Assembly: GCA_013397845.1 (NCBI GenBank)
Contig: VZTG01004161.1
Span: 2,692,495-2,756,494 of the forward strand
DNA: 64,000 nt
Origin: Melanocharis versteri
Lineage: Eukaryota > Chordata > Aves > Passeriformes > Melanocharitidae
Direction: 5' to 3'
The position numbers were made by a program, and so were the translations under genes. Positions 24,985 to 37,543 of this stretch are shown piece after piece (position 1 is the stretch's first letter; each line of letters begins with the position of its first letter). The notes below the pieces were generated by a model. The model was given only the letters and a program-made list of their open reading frames with translations. It searched no databases and was not told the origin of the DNA.

Positions 24985-25308
24985 CTAAACCTGCCCTCCT
25001 TCAGTTTAAAGCCATTCCCCCTTGTCCTATCACTACCAGCCCTTGTAGAAAGTCCCTCTCCAGCTCTCCTGAGTCCCCTTTAGGTACTGGAAGGTGCTCT
25101 AAGGTCTCCCTGGAGCCTTCCCTTCTCCAGGCTGAATAACCCCAGCTCTCTCAGCCTGTCTTCACAGGAGAGGTGCTCCAGCCCTCTGACCATCGTTGTG
25201 TCCCTCCTCTGGACTCACTCCCACAGGTCCGTGTCCTTCCTGTGCTGGGGCCCAGAACTGGATGCAGCACTGCGGGTGGGGTCTGCCAAGAGTGGAGGGG
25301 AAGAGGTA
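24985..25308 (-). mobile_element. CR1 LINE 3' fragment
   Basis: The + strand shows CTTCAGTTTAAAGCCATTCC, CTTGTCCTATCACTACCAGC, AAGGTCTCCCTGGAGCC, CTTCTCCAGGCTGAATAACC and CAGCCTGTCTTCACAGGAG, the reverse complement of the end of CR1 ORF2 and its 3' UTR. It closely parallels the copy at 20.3-21.0 kb over the shared segment but lacks both the 3'-most part and the 5' extension. It is truncated and inactive. Confidence 0.92.
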
Positions 25309-28300
25309 CTTCAGTACATTTTGAGAGAAAGGGAGAAGAAATGAGTGAACCTTTTCTTAAATTTTCAGTTCAGAAGAAAAGGGGTTGGGTTCTGGCTTTA
25401 ATAGCATTTCATTGCAGAGCATATTTGACCTGACAGTGTCTCTCTAAATTATAAAAATTCAGGGCAAAATTTTCCCCAGGCCATACATCTCTCACCTGCT
25501 TTAATGCCCATTGCTACCCCAGGGAAATCAAAGCAGCAACTGCACTTTTCCCTGTCTCACCAGGACTTGCAGTGTTATTTCACTGCTCAAAAATTCAGCA
25601 AACACTCCTCTTTCACGTTCCTGGGATTTGCAGAGCTTCCTAATATGCATTTATTTTTAATTAGTGGAATGCTTACGAGTAGCATGGCTTTGTCTGGCTA
25701 GCAGCAGCACCAGTGACTGCTCTCATTGCAATGCAGGCACCAGCTTTGAGTGTCACTCATCCCCTCTGAAAGCGTGTTAAGGTATTTTTCATCTCTTCTC
25801 ACACTTTAATAAGGCACTTCTGCACTCATCAGTTTTCATGGAAAGGCCCTGTTTCGGCGAATGAATAGAGCTGCCAGTTGGAGCAGGGCCTGACCTATCA
25901 CTAATGCTTTAATAGCATTAGTCACATCAGCAGTAGTGATTTTAATTACCTCTTGTAATGCAGATTTTGGTCTAATTCTGTTTCTATATGTAATGTGTTC
26001 ATACCCACTAGCCAGTTAGTAACACTACACAGTCATTTAGGATTATTATTTAACTTTGGTGCAAAAATAAAAATCAAAACAAAAAAGAAAGTCCAGGCAG
26101 ATGAGATTTCAATCAGAGCAAATGCAGGTGATCTCTCACTCAGGAATGTGAGATTGTTTACAACAATTTGTAGCAAACAAATTCGCCTACAAAAAAAGAA
26201 CTTGCAAAGCAAACTGTTCAGCAGAAATATTTCCTCTTCTAGGAGATAGGCTTTACACCACCAAAATAAACAGGTAACAAATTGCCTAATTCAGAAGTGG
26301 TTTTGAGATTGCTGTGTCAATGTGAACAGCATTGTCACTGAATAAAATATTTTACAGTCAACTACATTTTCTGGGAAGTAAGTGTATGTGGGAAGATTGC
26401 AGAAGAGATTCCACATTCTTCAGGATGAAGGTGATGGGGATTTTTTCAAAGACAAGGACAGAATTACAAAATTTGAATAACTTCATTTTCATGACCATCT
26501 ATTCTCTACCTTTTGATAGAACAATTAAGCATATGAAAATCTATTTTTAAAAACCAGATACCTTTAACATTACTCACAACATCCTTAGTCTGACCATCTG
26601 GTGTGACTGCATGCAGAAAAATTCTGCGTATCAGAACACAGATCTACTACTACACTTGTAGTGTGATCCTAGTCAAGAAAAACCTCATTGCAGTAAATAC
26701 ACTGGGAGCTGGAAATGTAAAAAAAGAAAAAGAAAATCTCAGATATTGACCCTGGTTTTTCCAGCCATCACATACAGTTTTTCTTTGGACAGGCTGAGCT
26801 GTGCAAATCCAGATAGGGCTGGAAACTAGACCCAGACCCTGGTTGCCTGAGGCTGTGGATCCCTACCAGCTGGGTGTAATCTGGCACCAGAGTTCCCTCA
26901 GTTCCAAAAGAAACATAAGGAGAGAGAGCAAGCAGGGGAAAAAAGGACAAATTCCTCATTTTCAACCTGCTCAGCCTTCTGAACTGGCTTGACTTGAGCA
27001 CCAAAGCAGGCGCGATCAGGATGGAGGCGAGAAGAACAGATGAAGCAGCCAGAAAGATCTGCCAGGCACAGCCACAGCAGTAGAGTTCCCCCAGTGCGAG
27101 GCCAGGAGAGGGTGGTCGGGGGGCACATTGGGCTCACGGAGCAGCAGGGAGGTGCTGCCGTGTCCTGGCCAAGCCCGGCCGTGGGGACCGAGCAGCACAA
27201 ACCCACCCTGGCTCAGGGATGGAGCGCAGCCGCCAAAGTCGGCGCTGCATCAGAGCCGTGAGGGCTCAGGCTCCAGCGCTCCAGCTCTTGTGCTCAAGCC
27301 TCCTCATCAGCATCAGGCGTCAAATAAACTTCCCAGGCACGTGCTTGGAATGAATTGAGGCTTGTTAATCTCATGGAACAGTGGCATGGGGACTAGAATA
27401 CAACATCTATCTTCCCTGCATACAAATTGCATGAGCTTTCTTTCTTTTTAAATATGTACAAGTTCATTCTAGCAGAAGCCAAAATTTACTAGTCCCTGGA
27501 ACCTCTTACTGAGGGTGGAAATATTCACTCAGCACCTATAAACTAAACACATCTCACAAATATGAAGAAAAAGAGGTCTTTTTATACCAGGACTTGATAC
27601 AAAGCCCATTCTTAGCAACAGCCTTTTCAGTTCAAATCATTAAATGAATATTTTATATTAACTTCTCTGGCCAGGCTGAGTAAGATGGCAATATTATATG
27701 CAGACTGTGGTCTGGAAAAAGTCCACAAATAACATTCATGGTTAGGAAAATGTGTTATACTGAAGGGTGATACGAGGAATGGTGTCCCACATATTTTTGC
27801 TGTCGTCATGACTAAATCACACTCCGTGCCATCTGCACCAACAACTGCATTTCAGCTTGGATTGGTTCAACATCTGCAAGGTCACCTACTTTGGTTTCCA
27901 AATTGATAATTCTAAATAAGTTTGAGGTTTTTAAAGAAATGCATTTTGGTAGAAGCAAGGATGCTCCCCTTGAGTGCTGCATTCAGCAGCAGAAAGTGTG
28001 GCGGAACTTTGATGCACCAAAATGACCATATATTTTTTTCCATCAGAATTATCTGAAACTGCTCTGCAGGTCTCCCCCACTCCCTGCTGTCCCCAGCCCC
28101 CTTGGCATTCCTCAGGAGGGTGAACAGGGAACACTGAAACTCTGTCCTCCTTCTCTGCTGTGCTGAGGACGGAGTACCTCACTGCATCCCTTTAGAAAGA
28201 AGCCATATAATGTGGCCAAAACAGGGAAATCAGAATAGTGATACAGCTGCCGTAGTCCTCCTCACTCCCTCAGTTTTCTGACATGCCCCACTTTCAGTGT

Positions 28301-31300
28301 GGCACAGTTCTCAGAGAGCGAGCCAGATGTGAGAGGAAAAGGGACCTCACATTCATCAATACGTTTGCTACTGAGACCCTGGAGAAGGACCCTATTTCTG
28401 CTTAAGCACAGATTTCATGGGGCAAGGGCTGAGCAGGCAGGCACAGACTGGCAAGCAAGGCCCTAGTGAGGAGATGTTCTAAACTGGCTGTCAGCTTGGT
28501 ATCTGAGGGCAGCAATCGTATTAGGAGGAGCGAAGAGTGGAGCTCGTGCTCGCCTAGGGCCATGCTGACCTGGTGCACGTGGGTCTGCCACACTGCAGCT
28601 GCTCCCTGTGCCATCACTGACTTCTCCTCTGCTGTTACCTTCTCGTTTGAAGAGGACAGAGATTGTTTCCTGCTCCTGCTGTGATTTCAAAAATTCGATG
28701 CAAACGTTGTAGCTGAGCACTGAACAGGCACGGACTGATGGGGCAGTGAAGTGGGGCAGTCACTGGAAGTGCCACTGAAAAACTTTTTTAAGAAGTCACC
28801 TTATTCTCCCTCATTCTTACATTTTTAAGTCCTCTCAATTGCCATTGCACTCAAGAAGATCTCCATGCCCACAAAACAGTGGGTTTCCCTCTGTGTTATA
28901 GTGCATTTAAGAACTCAAAACTCTCCTCTCCTTTAGTGCCAGCTCAGAAAAAAATGTCATCACCCCCTCAAATCACTCCTTTCTCTGCTGCAAATAGAAC
29001 CATCAGATCAAGGAGCCTCTGTAGTCTGGTCTTTTGCAGGCAGGACAGGTTGGAAGCAGAAGGTCTTAAAATACACAAGATCTGGTTTAACACAGCAGAA
29101 GCCCTGGACCCCAACACTCAGGAGCCAAGCCCTGAACTGCAGCATCCATGCCCAAACATGGGCCAGCATTAATGCTGCCTGTGCACTGGGTGCAGAGAAG
29201 TATGGATTCCTTATTAAGGCTTGATCCACGTGGTATTAAAGCTCTGAAGTCATTAAGGAGTTTATAATGGAATGAAAACATAGTGTCCTTTCTCCCCTGC
29301 TTTTTAATTCATCAACTGTGAGTTTTTATCCACATGCATATCACAGATCAGTCATACAGCTAGAACTAGATAGTGACAAAGGCCAAAATATAATTTAAAA
29401 TTAGCATCTTAGAGTGTTAATCCAGTACTTGTAATCACAAAATATAAGCAAAACATTTCCATAAATGCATCTGAATGATTTACAAAGCAGCTGAAAGATT
29501 CTGGTGCTTGGTCAAAAGCAGCTCACAGCCCACGAGCCTTTATCTTTTTTTAATCGTCCTTCCTCTTTAGTGCAGCTCCTGAGGGGTGTCTCAGGATTGA
29601 CAGGCAGATGCACAGCCACTTAACACAAGTTAAATCTCATCCCTGGCACCTGCAAGTCCCCTCTGTGAGACGCTGCACTCCTCTCTCAGCCTCACCCAGA
29701 TGGTTTGGCTGAAAGATTGCACAAGTGATTTGCTGAAGCAAGGCACTACAATGTACACCAAGCATCTGCAGCGAGTCACTGCATTGGCACCTAAGCATGA
29801 CCCTTGCAGAGAACTGTCACGTGAGCCTCTTGGGGTGTTGTTTGCACCCTCCACACAGCACACCTGCCCCAAAATCCGTTACACAAACTGGAGCCGGCGC
29901 ATGGGGGTTCTAAAAGCTTCCTACTTCACGAGCACAGGTGTCTGCCCTCACTAGTGCGCCTCATTTGCAGGGTGAAAAAAAAAGGAAGCAGCAATTATTC
30001 TCTGTAAAAACAAAAAGTGAAAAGATCCTTCCTTTCACCACCACCAGCAGCAAAAAATTATGAAGATGGAAACCAGGAGAGAAGTTATTTTTCTAAAATA
30101 AATGAGAGCAGAAATAGATGCAAGAGGACTGCCTAGAAAGAGGCAGGAAACAAGTCAAAGCCGAGCTGACACAAACAAAAGCAAATGGCCAAGAATAAGT
30201 GTGCCCAGGCATAGATTGAGACAGAAGAGACCCTAAAAAGAGCTCTTTTCTATCTCTATTCCTCTCGAGTGCTGTGGAGAGTGGCTCTGAGCGGGTGTCA
30301 GACTCCACGCTTGGCATCTCCTCATCCCACCCAGCAGCTCTTCTTCCCCAGCCACCCTTTGGAGGCCCAGGCTTTGCAGGGCAGCATCTCCCTGGGCTTT
30401 CAGCTGAGACCTGCTCAGTGCACGCTTCAGAAAACAAACACGCCTCTTCTGAGGGCTTGAGACCTCCTGTCTGCCAGCTCACAGCCTGCAAAGCCCAGCC
30501 TAACTTGAGATAATGGGGGACAGCAAACCAAAAGGGCACTGAGCTCCTTCCATGCCGTGGAGAGGTCTGAAAGCAGCATTATTTAACTCAGCTGGCTGCT
30601 CCTAACAAAAGGCACGTTGTTCCTCTGGATGACTTCTTCTAGGAAAAGCATGTGTGTGAATGTGGGAAACTCGGACTGGCAAGGCAATGAAGGTCAAAGT
30701 TTCGTCATTTTTCCTCAAAACAAGAATTCAACACTTTATGGCTTTAAAGAAAATCTAACCAACCCCCTTTGAATTACTCAAATTTCATACTCTGTCCAAA
30801 ACTAGGTAAGTGTCATTTGTTCAGTCCTTAAATTTTTTTTAATCTCCAGAGTTTCGGGTGGATCTGGACTCAAACCATAAGGGATCAGTCTCCAGGCCTG
30901 AATCTCCAGTTCCCTCCAGGCTGCAGGACTCGCTGCTGCTGACTTTCCACCATGTACCTAAACATTGTCCTCCACTGCCTTAGGGTAACAGCTCCCATCC
31001 TTCACCATTCCTTCCCATTTCCTATCTCCTGCTTCAGCAGGATCACTGCAGGTGGGAAGAATTTGCTGGTTTTAACCTTTTCGTTTAGGATATTTCCCTG
31101 TGGGTGCTAAGGTCAGCCAGCCTTGTCCACACCAAGGAAGATGTGCCAGTGTGCTCCCAAGCCCCGTGAGGCCACATGCCTCCTACAGGAAAGGCTGGGG
31201 GAAAATGGGACAGGCAGAGGCTTTCTCAGCATTAAAGTATTATGGTGCAGGATTACATTAGGTCAAGACAGGAATTAAGATTCTTACAACAAACCCACGA

Positions 31301-34300
31301 TTAAAACAGTTTTAATTTAACAAGGGCTAATGCATACAAATATTTAAGTATTTGAGTATCCCTTTCTAGTAACTTAAACTCCCAAGTACCCATCAGTCAT
31401 GGAGCCTTGGTTAACACTGAAAATGCCAAGATGAAGCAAACTCCTCAGGGAGTCAAAGAGAAATTCTATGCATAGGCATAAAAGTAACCTGTTCCATTAC
31501 TCACAGTTGGGGTTTGAACATTACTTTTGCAGTTCAGACGCTGTGGTGGTCATGAAGACACAGCTGGTAGTGTGGTTTAACCCTTTTCTGACAAGCTAGT
31601 TATTTTGTTAATATTTATTTGATCTGTTGGTGATTACTGCAAAGCATGCCAAGAGATTTGCAATGATCATTTGCTTATGGAAAAAATTAAAGGCACGAGA
31701 CATCCTATGAATCACATTAACCCTTGCGCAGCCAGAGGCAATAGCACATGTTTGTGCCAGGTTTTACACAATCTAATTGCAACAAAGTGCTTTGGGAAAA
31801 GTTCAGCTCCATCTTGCAGGCCCACCTGAAGATAACTCTCTTCATTTAGGCTGAGGGGCTTTGTTAATTTGTGCTATTTGTATCTCATGTGTATTTTTTA
31901 AAAAATAACAAGAAGAGAGCTATCAGAGGATTTTGGGGGCTCTCTTCCCTCTCCTAGTGGGCATGCAAACATGTTGGCTCTCAGGCTCAGGGGCCACCAC
32001 ACTCCAAAGGGCAGCAGGCTGACAGACCTCTGGTGGGATTTGAGAGGGTCAGCTCCAGCCCCCAGCATGCAGATACGCAGGAGGAACATAAGGGCACAGA
32101 CAATAAGAAGCTCAATAAAATGGCTAATCCATCATCATCATCCAAGCTCCTGCTGGCTGTTCAGCAGGGTGCCAGCACACACTGACCATTTCTGCTTGGA
32201 CTCAGAATCCACAGACAGTGGTCAATTCATTTTTATGCAACCCTCCTTCCTTTCACCACAACACTGTCAGAAAACCCTTACAATGAAAAAAAAATTCTCT
32301 ACGGCTTCTCCAAATGCAAGGACAGAGTTTGGCATTAAACCCCCAGAAGATTCAGTTTGTAAGCAGACACCCCATTGTGCTCTTGTGGTCACTGTCTGGG
32401 CTTTGTGAGTTTCGTCCCTGAAAAGCACAAACTCCTTTGTCCAAACAACTGGAAGAAGGAGGAATATAATAAAAATAGCAGAAAGACCCCCTGCCTTGAA
32501 GGTAACTCCATCCTCCTCGGGGTGCAGACCACCAGCTGCTGCCCCATAGCTGCCAAGTGCCAGGCCAAATGGGGCAGCTCACCCTTCCCTTGGCTTCGGG
32601 AACACCAATGCAACACGGATCCTGCCAGGCACCTCCTTCTGCAGGGCACTGGGCCAGGGGGGGCTGGTTGTTGGCACAGAGCAGCCTCTGAGCCCACTTC
32701 CCCAAGGCCAGCCTTCCACATCCATGTTTCTAGTATTTCCTAAGCCTCGGGAGTCCAGGAAATCCCAATCACTAACCAATCTCTCATTATCTTAAAACCA
32801 AAAATCCCGTTAATGGCTTTACCTCATACTCTGCAGCTCTGGAAACTTGCCCAGCTCCTTCTTGAGTTACTTACTTCAGCTGATGATCTTGGCAGGTTTT
32901 CCCCCCAAGTCTTGGCTACTGTTCCTTGGTGAAACTGTGCCTAACCCTCTTGTTTTGTGGTTGTCTGTCCTCAGGCTTGACTCCACGGGGCATTCATTCC
33001 TGCAGCCATCCACAGACTAAAAGCTGAGCAGGCAATTAATCAGTGCAATGCACGGAGGCTCTCAGGCACCTACAATCAATTAACGACTTCACCATGTGTT
33101 CATTAGTTAAGAAAATGTTTCCATGCATACACATGTGATAAAATCACCGAGAGTGTTTAAACCTGCTTTCCATAGCTTAATTTAAAAACTAAGCTTTATT
33201 GCAGTGGTTCTCCCATGACAAGGCTGAAAGGTGCAGCCCTTGCTCCTGTGACTCCTTTAATAAAGTTTAATAAGTTCCCATTTACAAGCATCTCTTGTGC
33301 CATTATCTGGCATGAGGTACATGAGACAAAGCTCTTCAGAGCCAGCACCTTTATTAAAAACATTGTTAGGGTTTCATTTGGGGTTCTTTTGAAGGTCAGT
33401 GGGATTTAATGACCATCCTTGCTTTCAACACCAAAAGCTGAGCATGGGCTGCACAAAGCTGAGGTACAGCCACTGACAACTGGTGGAAGAAAACAGCTCC
33501 AAATTTCAAGTCAAGACACCATCCATCCAGAAATCTGACAGGGATGTAGGATGGGGTCTAAATTCCCTGAAGACATGCATTTGCACCAGACAAAACACAA
33601 TGGGCTTCTACAGCTGTCTCACGTGTTTGGGCTCAGTTCAACCATCTCTTATTAGGTGACACTTTTGGGGAGTTGCCTCCAGTCAAAGTTCTCCATGATT
33701 TGCCCTTGGGGTACATCCACAGAGAGGTTTCAGCCAGGTTCAGGACTAACCCCATCAGTGCCTGTTGCTTCCTCAGCTGCATTTTAAGCCAAACAGCTCA
33801 AACAGGGCACTGCAATGCTGTTTTCAGGAGTCATGGACAACCCATGGCAGTGCTCATGTCAGCTGCCACCACCCCCAGTGCAAAACCCACTGGCATTGGT
33901 GACGAGGACATTGGAGACTAAGCTGTATCTCCTCAAAGAAAGAACTGTGATTTCTTTATCCCTCCTAAGACAAAACAGAAACAATTATCTCAGATAACTT
34001 GAGCAAATTTTGCTTGCATACGGGTTCTTTACCCTTCCACGTGTATCCATAGAAGACCATTTCCCCATTGAGCTAGGTGGGCTGAAGGACTTAGAATTCT
34101 CTTGGCCACCACTCCCAGGCAGCCACTGTCTCTTCTTTGTCCTGACTTAGCAGCACAAGCAAATCTGGGAGCCGTGCTCAGCGCACGCCAGCTGCTGCAT
34201 AATGACGCACGGACAAAGGAAACCCGTGTTCCCAGGCCTGGCATCTCCCAGCGGAACAGTCTCCTCTTTGTGGCTTCAAAGAGCCCAGCACTATTTCCAG

Positions 34301-34760
34301 CACTTCAGTTTCTGTTCTTCAGCAGTTTCATGCTCATTGAAAAACAACTTTCTAATTTTGTAATGCCATACAAAAAGCACAGACGGGATGGATCTGTCAG
34401 CTGCTCCTGCCTGTAAAAAAATAATAATTTTACCACCAAGTCTTCCTTCACCAGACTCTTTTCCCCCCTTCCCAATACTCTCTACCACCAAGAGCTTTTT
34501 CAGCTTCTGCTTTTGTAGGTTACAAGTACTTTGCCTCGGGCAAAGCACTTCACCGAGCGAAGGGATGCACAGGGCAGGACTCACAGAAGGTCATTTTACA
34601 TTTCCAGGCTTGGAAAGAGCTGTGAAGCCTCATTAACAGATTACTAGACCTGGGAGCTCATGTGAGACAACAGTGCAGCTCCTGACCTTCTGGGAAGCTT
34701 GTGAGAGGCATTGGTTTGTACTTATGGGGAATGCAAGAAGGGGCTGCATGTGATTTGCAG

Positions 34761-34970
34761 CATAGAACCACAGAAGATTTTGGGTTGGAAGACACCAACC
34801 CCCTGCCACGGGCAGGGACACCTGCCACTAGACCAGGTTGCTCAAAGCCCCTTCCAACCTGGCCTTGAACACTGCCAGGAATGGGGCATTCTCAGCTTCT
34901 CTGGGCAACCTGTGCCAGTGCCTTACCATCCTCATAGTGAAAAATTTCTTCCTGTTATCTGATCTAAATC
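34761..34970 (-). mobile_element. CR1 LINE 3' UTR fragment
   Basis: On the + strand it starts CATAGAACCACAGAAG and continues through GCAGGGACACCTGCCACTAG, ACCAGGTTGCTCAAAGCCCC and AACCTGTGCCAGTGCC to AAAATTTCTTCCTG. This is the reverse complement of the 3' terminal ~210 bp of avian CR1 including the octamer-like end. No ORF2 portion is present. Confidence 0.95.
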
Positions 34971-37493
34971 ATGAATCCAAAATTAGTGTCTCATCACTGG
35001 GGAATATTTGAGGGGAAGGTGAGAATTAGCTCATAATGCTGTGGAAGAGCTACAAAGGGGCTACAAAAAAAGCTGGAAATATCTGTATGACTGCCATTGC
35101 TTACCATGGACCTACATACCTGTCACAACATCTGCTTGAGAAGCCTAAGGTGAAATCAAAGGCTTATTTGAAGTCCAGAATGACTTACTGTCCAGTTCCT
35201 TAAATGTCAGGCTAAAAGAGAGGAAACTGAGAAGTTCCTACAGCATTTCAGAAAGAAACCTGTCTAGATAGTGAACACCAACAAAGACAGAACCCAGAAC
35301 ACCTGGCAGAGTCAGAGCCACCATGCTTAACTTGATTATAACTGAAGAAACACTTTTTTTCCACTTCTGAGCTCAAACTTATCGATTTTGGAGCCCTCAC
35401 TTCTTATTCAGAGGTCTGCTTTGACATCACATTTGGTGAAATTTCCCCCTTCTTTTTAAGCGAAGCTTCCAGCCCTTCTGGTTTCAGGAAAAGTTTTAAA
35501 AATATGACACAAGTCAAGCAAAGGATTAAAATGCCATAATAATTTCTGATGTCTGCCCTGAAATCAGGTTTGAGACAGTTTGGAGTCTCCTTGATGTGTT
35601 TTGAATACTTGGCATAGCTTTAGCTTCAGCTTCCTAAAATGTTCTTGCCTCAGCAAGGCAGACAAAAACATGGATGACTGTTTGACCTGAGCAGATCAGA
35701 TACACCGTCCTGAAAGAGAACATGACTTTTGGCTCGGTGTGTGTGTCCTCAGCAGTTTGCTATTTGACCTTTCTCAGCAAACAGCACTTGAGCAGTGTGA
35801 CTGGGAACTATTCCCCAGGCAATTCTTTGAGCCATTCTGTCGTTATTAAATATTTAAATGTCCTTTTAACATACTCTCCAGATTTCATAATATTCACCAT
35901 CAAGTGTTTGCACCTTCTTTGCTGGGCACGTCCTCAAAGGTTCCTAGTTGCATGAGTCTCCTTACCATGGAGGGGCAAGCCTTGGACCAGCAGTTTCTAA
36001 GGTTTTCAAAAGCTTTGCTAAATCAGGACAAACTGGTTCTGGCTGGAACATTTTATTGCTGGGCTGCTGGGATGGTCTGGAGAGCTTTATTTCCTCCCTT
36101 TGTGATGCATTGAAATCCGAGACAGATGATGAGGGGGCTGGAGAAGGTACTAGAGCATTTCTGGTCACAAATAGGGGAGAGGAGAAGCTTGGGCCCAAAT
36201 CTGCAGGCAGCCTCATGTTTCCAAGTCCAGATCATCATTTATATCAGACTCAGAGGTTTTAAGACAATGTCAGCTTTCGCCAGAGGTGATTTGGGACCCT
36301 GGAATGAAAGAACAAGCATCTGGTGTCCAAGGTTAGCATGTTATTCAGGCAGAAGCACAGGTCCTTGGAGAGTGAGCATCAGAAGATAAAAATGAGGGGA
36401 CACAGCATGAAAAACTCAGCAAAGGCAGCAAGGTATGCCATAAATTAATAATAAGATCAACTATCCAGAAAAACACTATTGAATGAGATGCAATTACTAA
36501 AAGTCAAACAAGTATGCAGAAACAGGGATAGCAAAATAAGCTACAGTTTTAGATCCCCTCTATGTGGTGCTTTGGAGATGACCAGGTGGAGTCAGCTGGA
36601 GTCTCCTTGGAAGCCTTTCCATGCACTGGAAATCTTTTCTGATCAGCTGCTGCCAATATTCAGTCACAGAGACAGGTCTCCACCTTGGACCTTGGATACA
36701 GACCCGTGTCCCCGGCCAGCCACAGACTAAGGACTTGGAGCAGAACACTGGAGGAAGGCTTGAGGTGTATGCAAAGTGCAGAAAATCAGAGTAAAGGCCT
36801 GTGACCGTGCCTTTTAACCCCCGTCTGACATGTGAACTCAGTACAAAATGGAGAACTTGGATGTGGCCTGCAGGGATCTGAGCAACTTGGCCTGCACACA
36901 CTGCATGGGAGAAGAATTTGGCCCAGGATACACAAATCCACTTCTCAAAGTCAACCTGTGTTTTGGGGTGAAAGAAATCCAAAAATGGCTCCAAAGGGAA
37001 TCACAGCTGCGGACTGCACCAAAGAGACAAACCTCCAGTGAGTCACATTCTACTGGAAGAAGGATGCTTGCTTGCAAGGAATCTTTATTTTGGGCAAAGT
37101 CAGTCACTCCTGAGTCATGCCAAAGCAACACCACTCAGATGATCAGGCGGAGAAAAATATCCACATTGCCTTTCCCAAGAAGAGCAGGTGGCAAATGCCA
37201 TGCTGGGGAGTGACAATGTCCATCTGCAGCCCTGCTCCCTTTCAGAGATCCGTTCCTCCTCTCTGAATCCCAAAACCCAAAAGTGGGCAGGAAAGAGGCG
37301 GAAAGAGGCCAGGAGTCCAAACTGGATCAGTTCACTCCCCAGGAGGGATGTGGTTGCCCCCCTGCAGTGAGTCAGGGGCCTGGAGGGCACCCAAGCTGCA
37401 CCACCCTGGCTCTTGTGCAGCTGCCAAGGCCAATCCCTCCAGCCACAGGAGAGCCTGCCAGCCCTGATTCCTGGGAGCAGGAGGAATTCATCA

Positions 37494-37543
37494 GGGGCAG
37501 GGAGGGGAGACGGGGGTGCTGGGGCAGCAAGGGGGAGCATGGG
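37494..37543 (+). other. G-quadruplex-type tract
   Basis: Seven runs of three or more G occur in 50 bases, separated by loops of 1-6 bases (GGGGCAGGGAGGGGAGAC, then GGGGG, GGGG, GGGGG and GGG runs). It satisfies the usual G3+N1-7 pattern on the + strand. It lies in the intergenic region within a purine-rich stretch of about 37480-37590. Confidence 0.7.

Noticed and set aside
30093..30539. 148-codon - strand open frame in the intergenic region
   Set aside because: No domain, no splice partners, and overlapping open frames on the other strand; typical random length for moderately GC-rich DNA.
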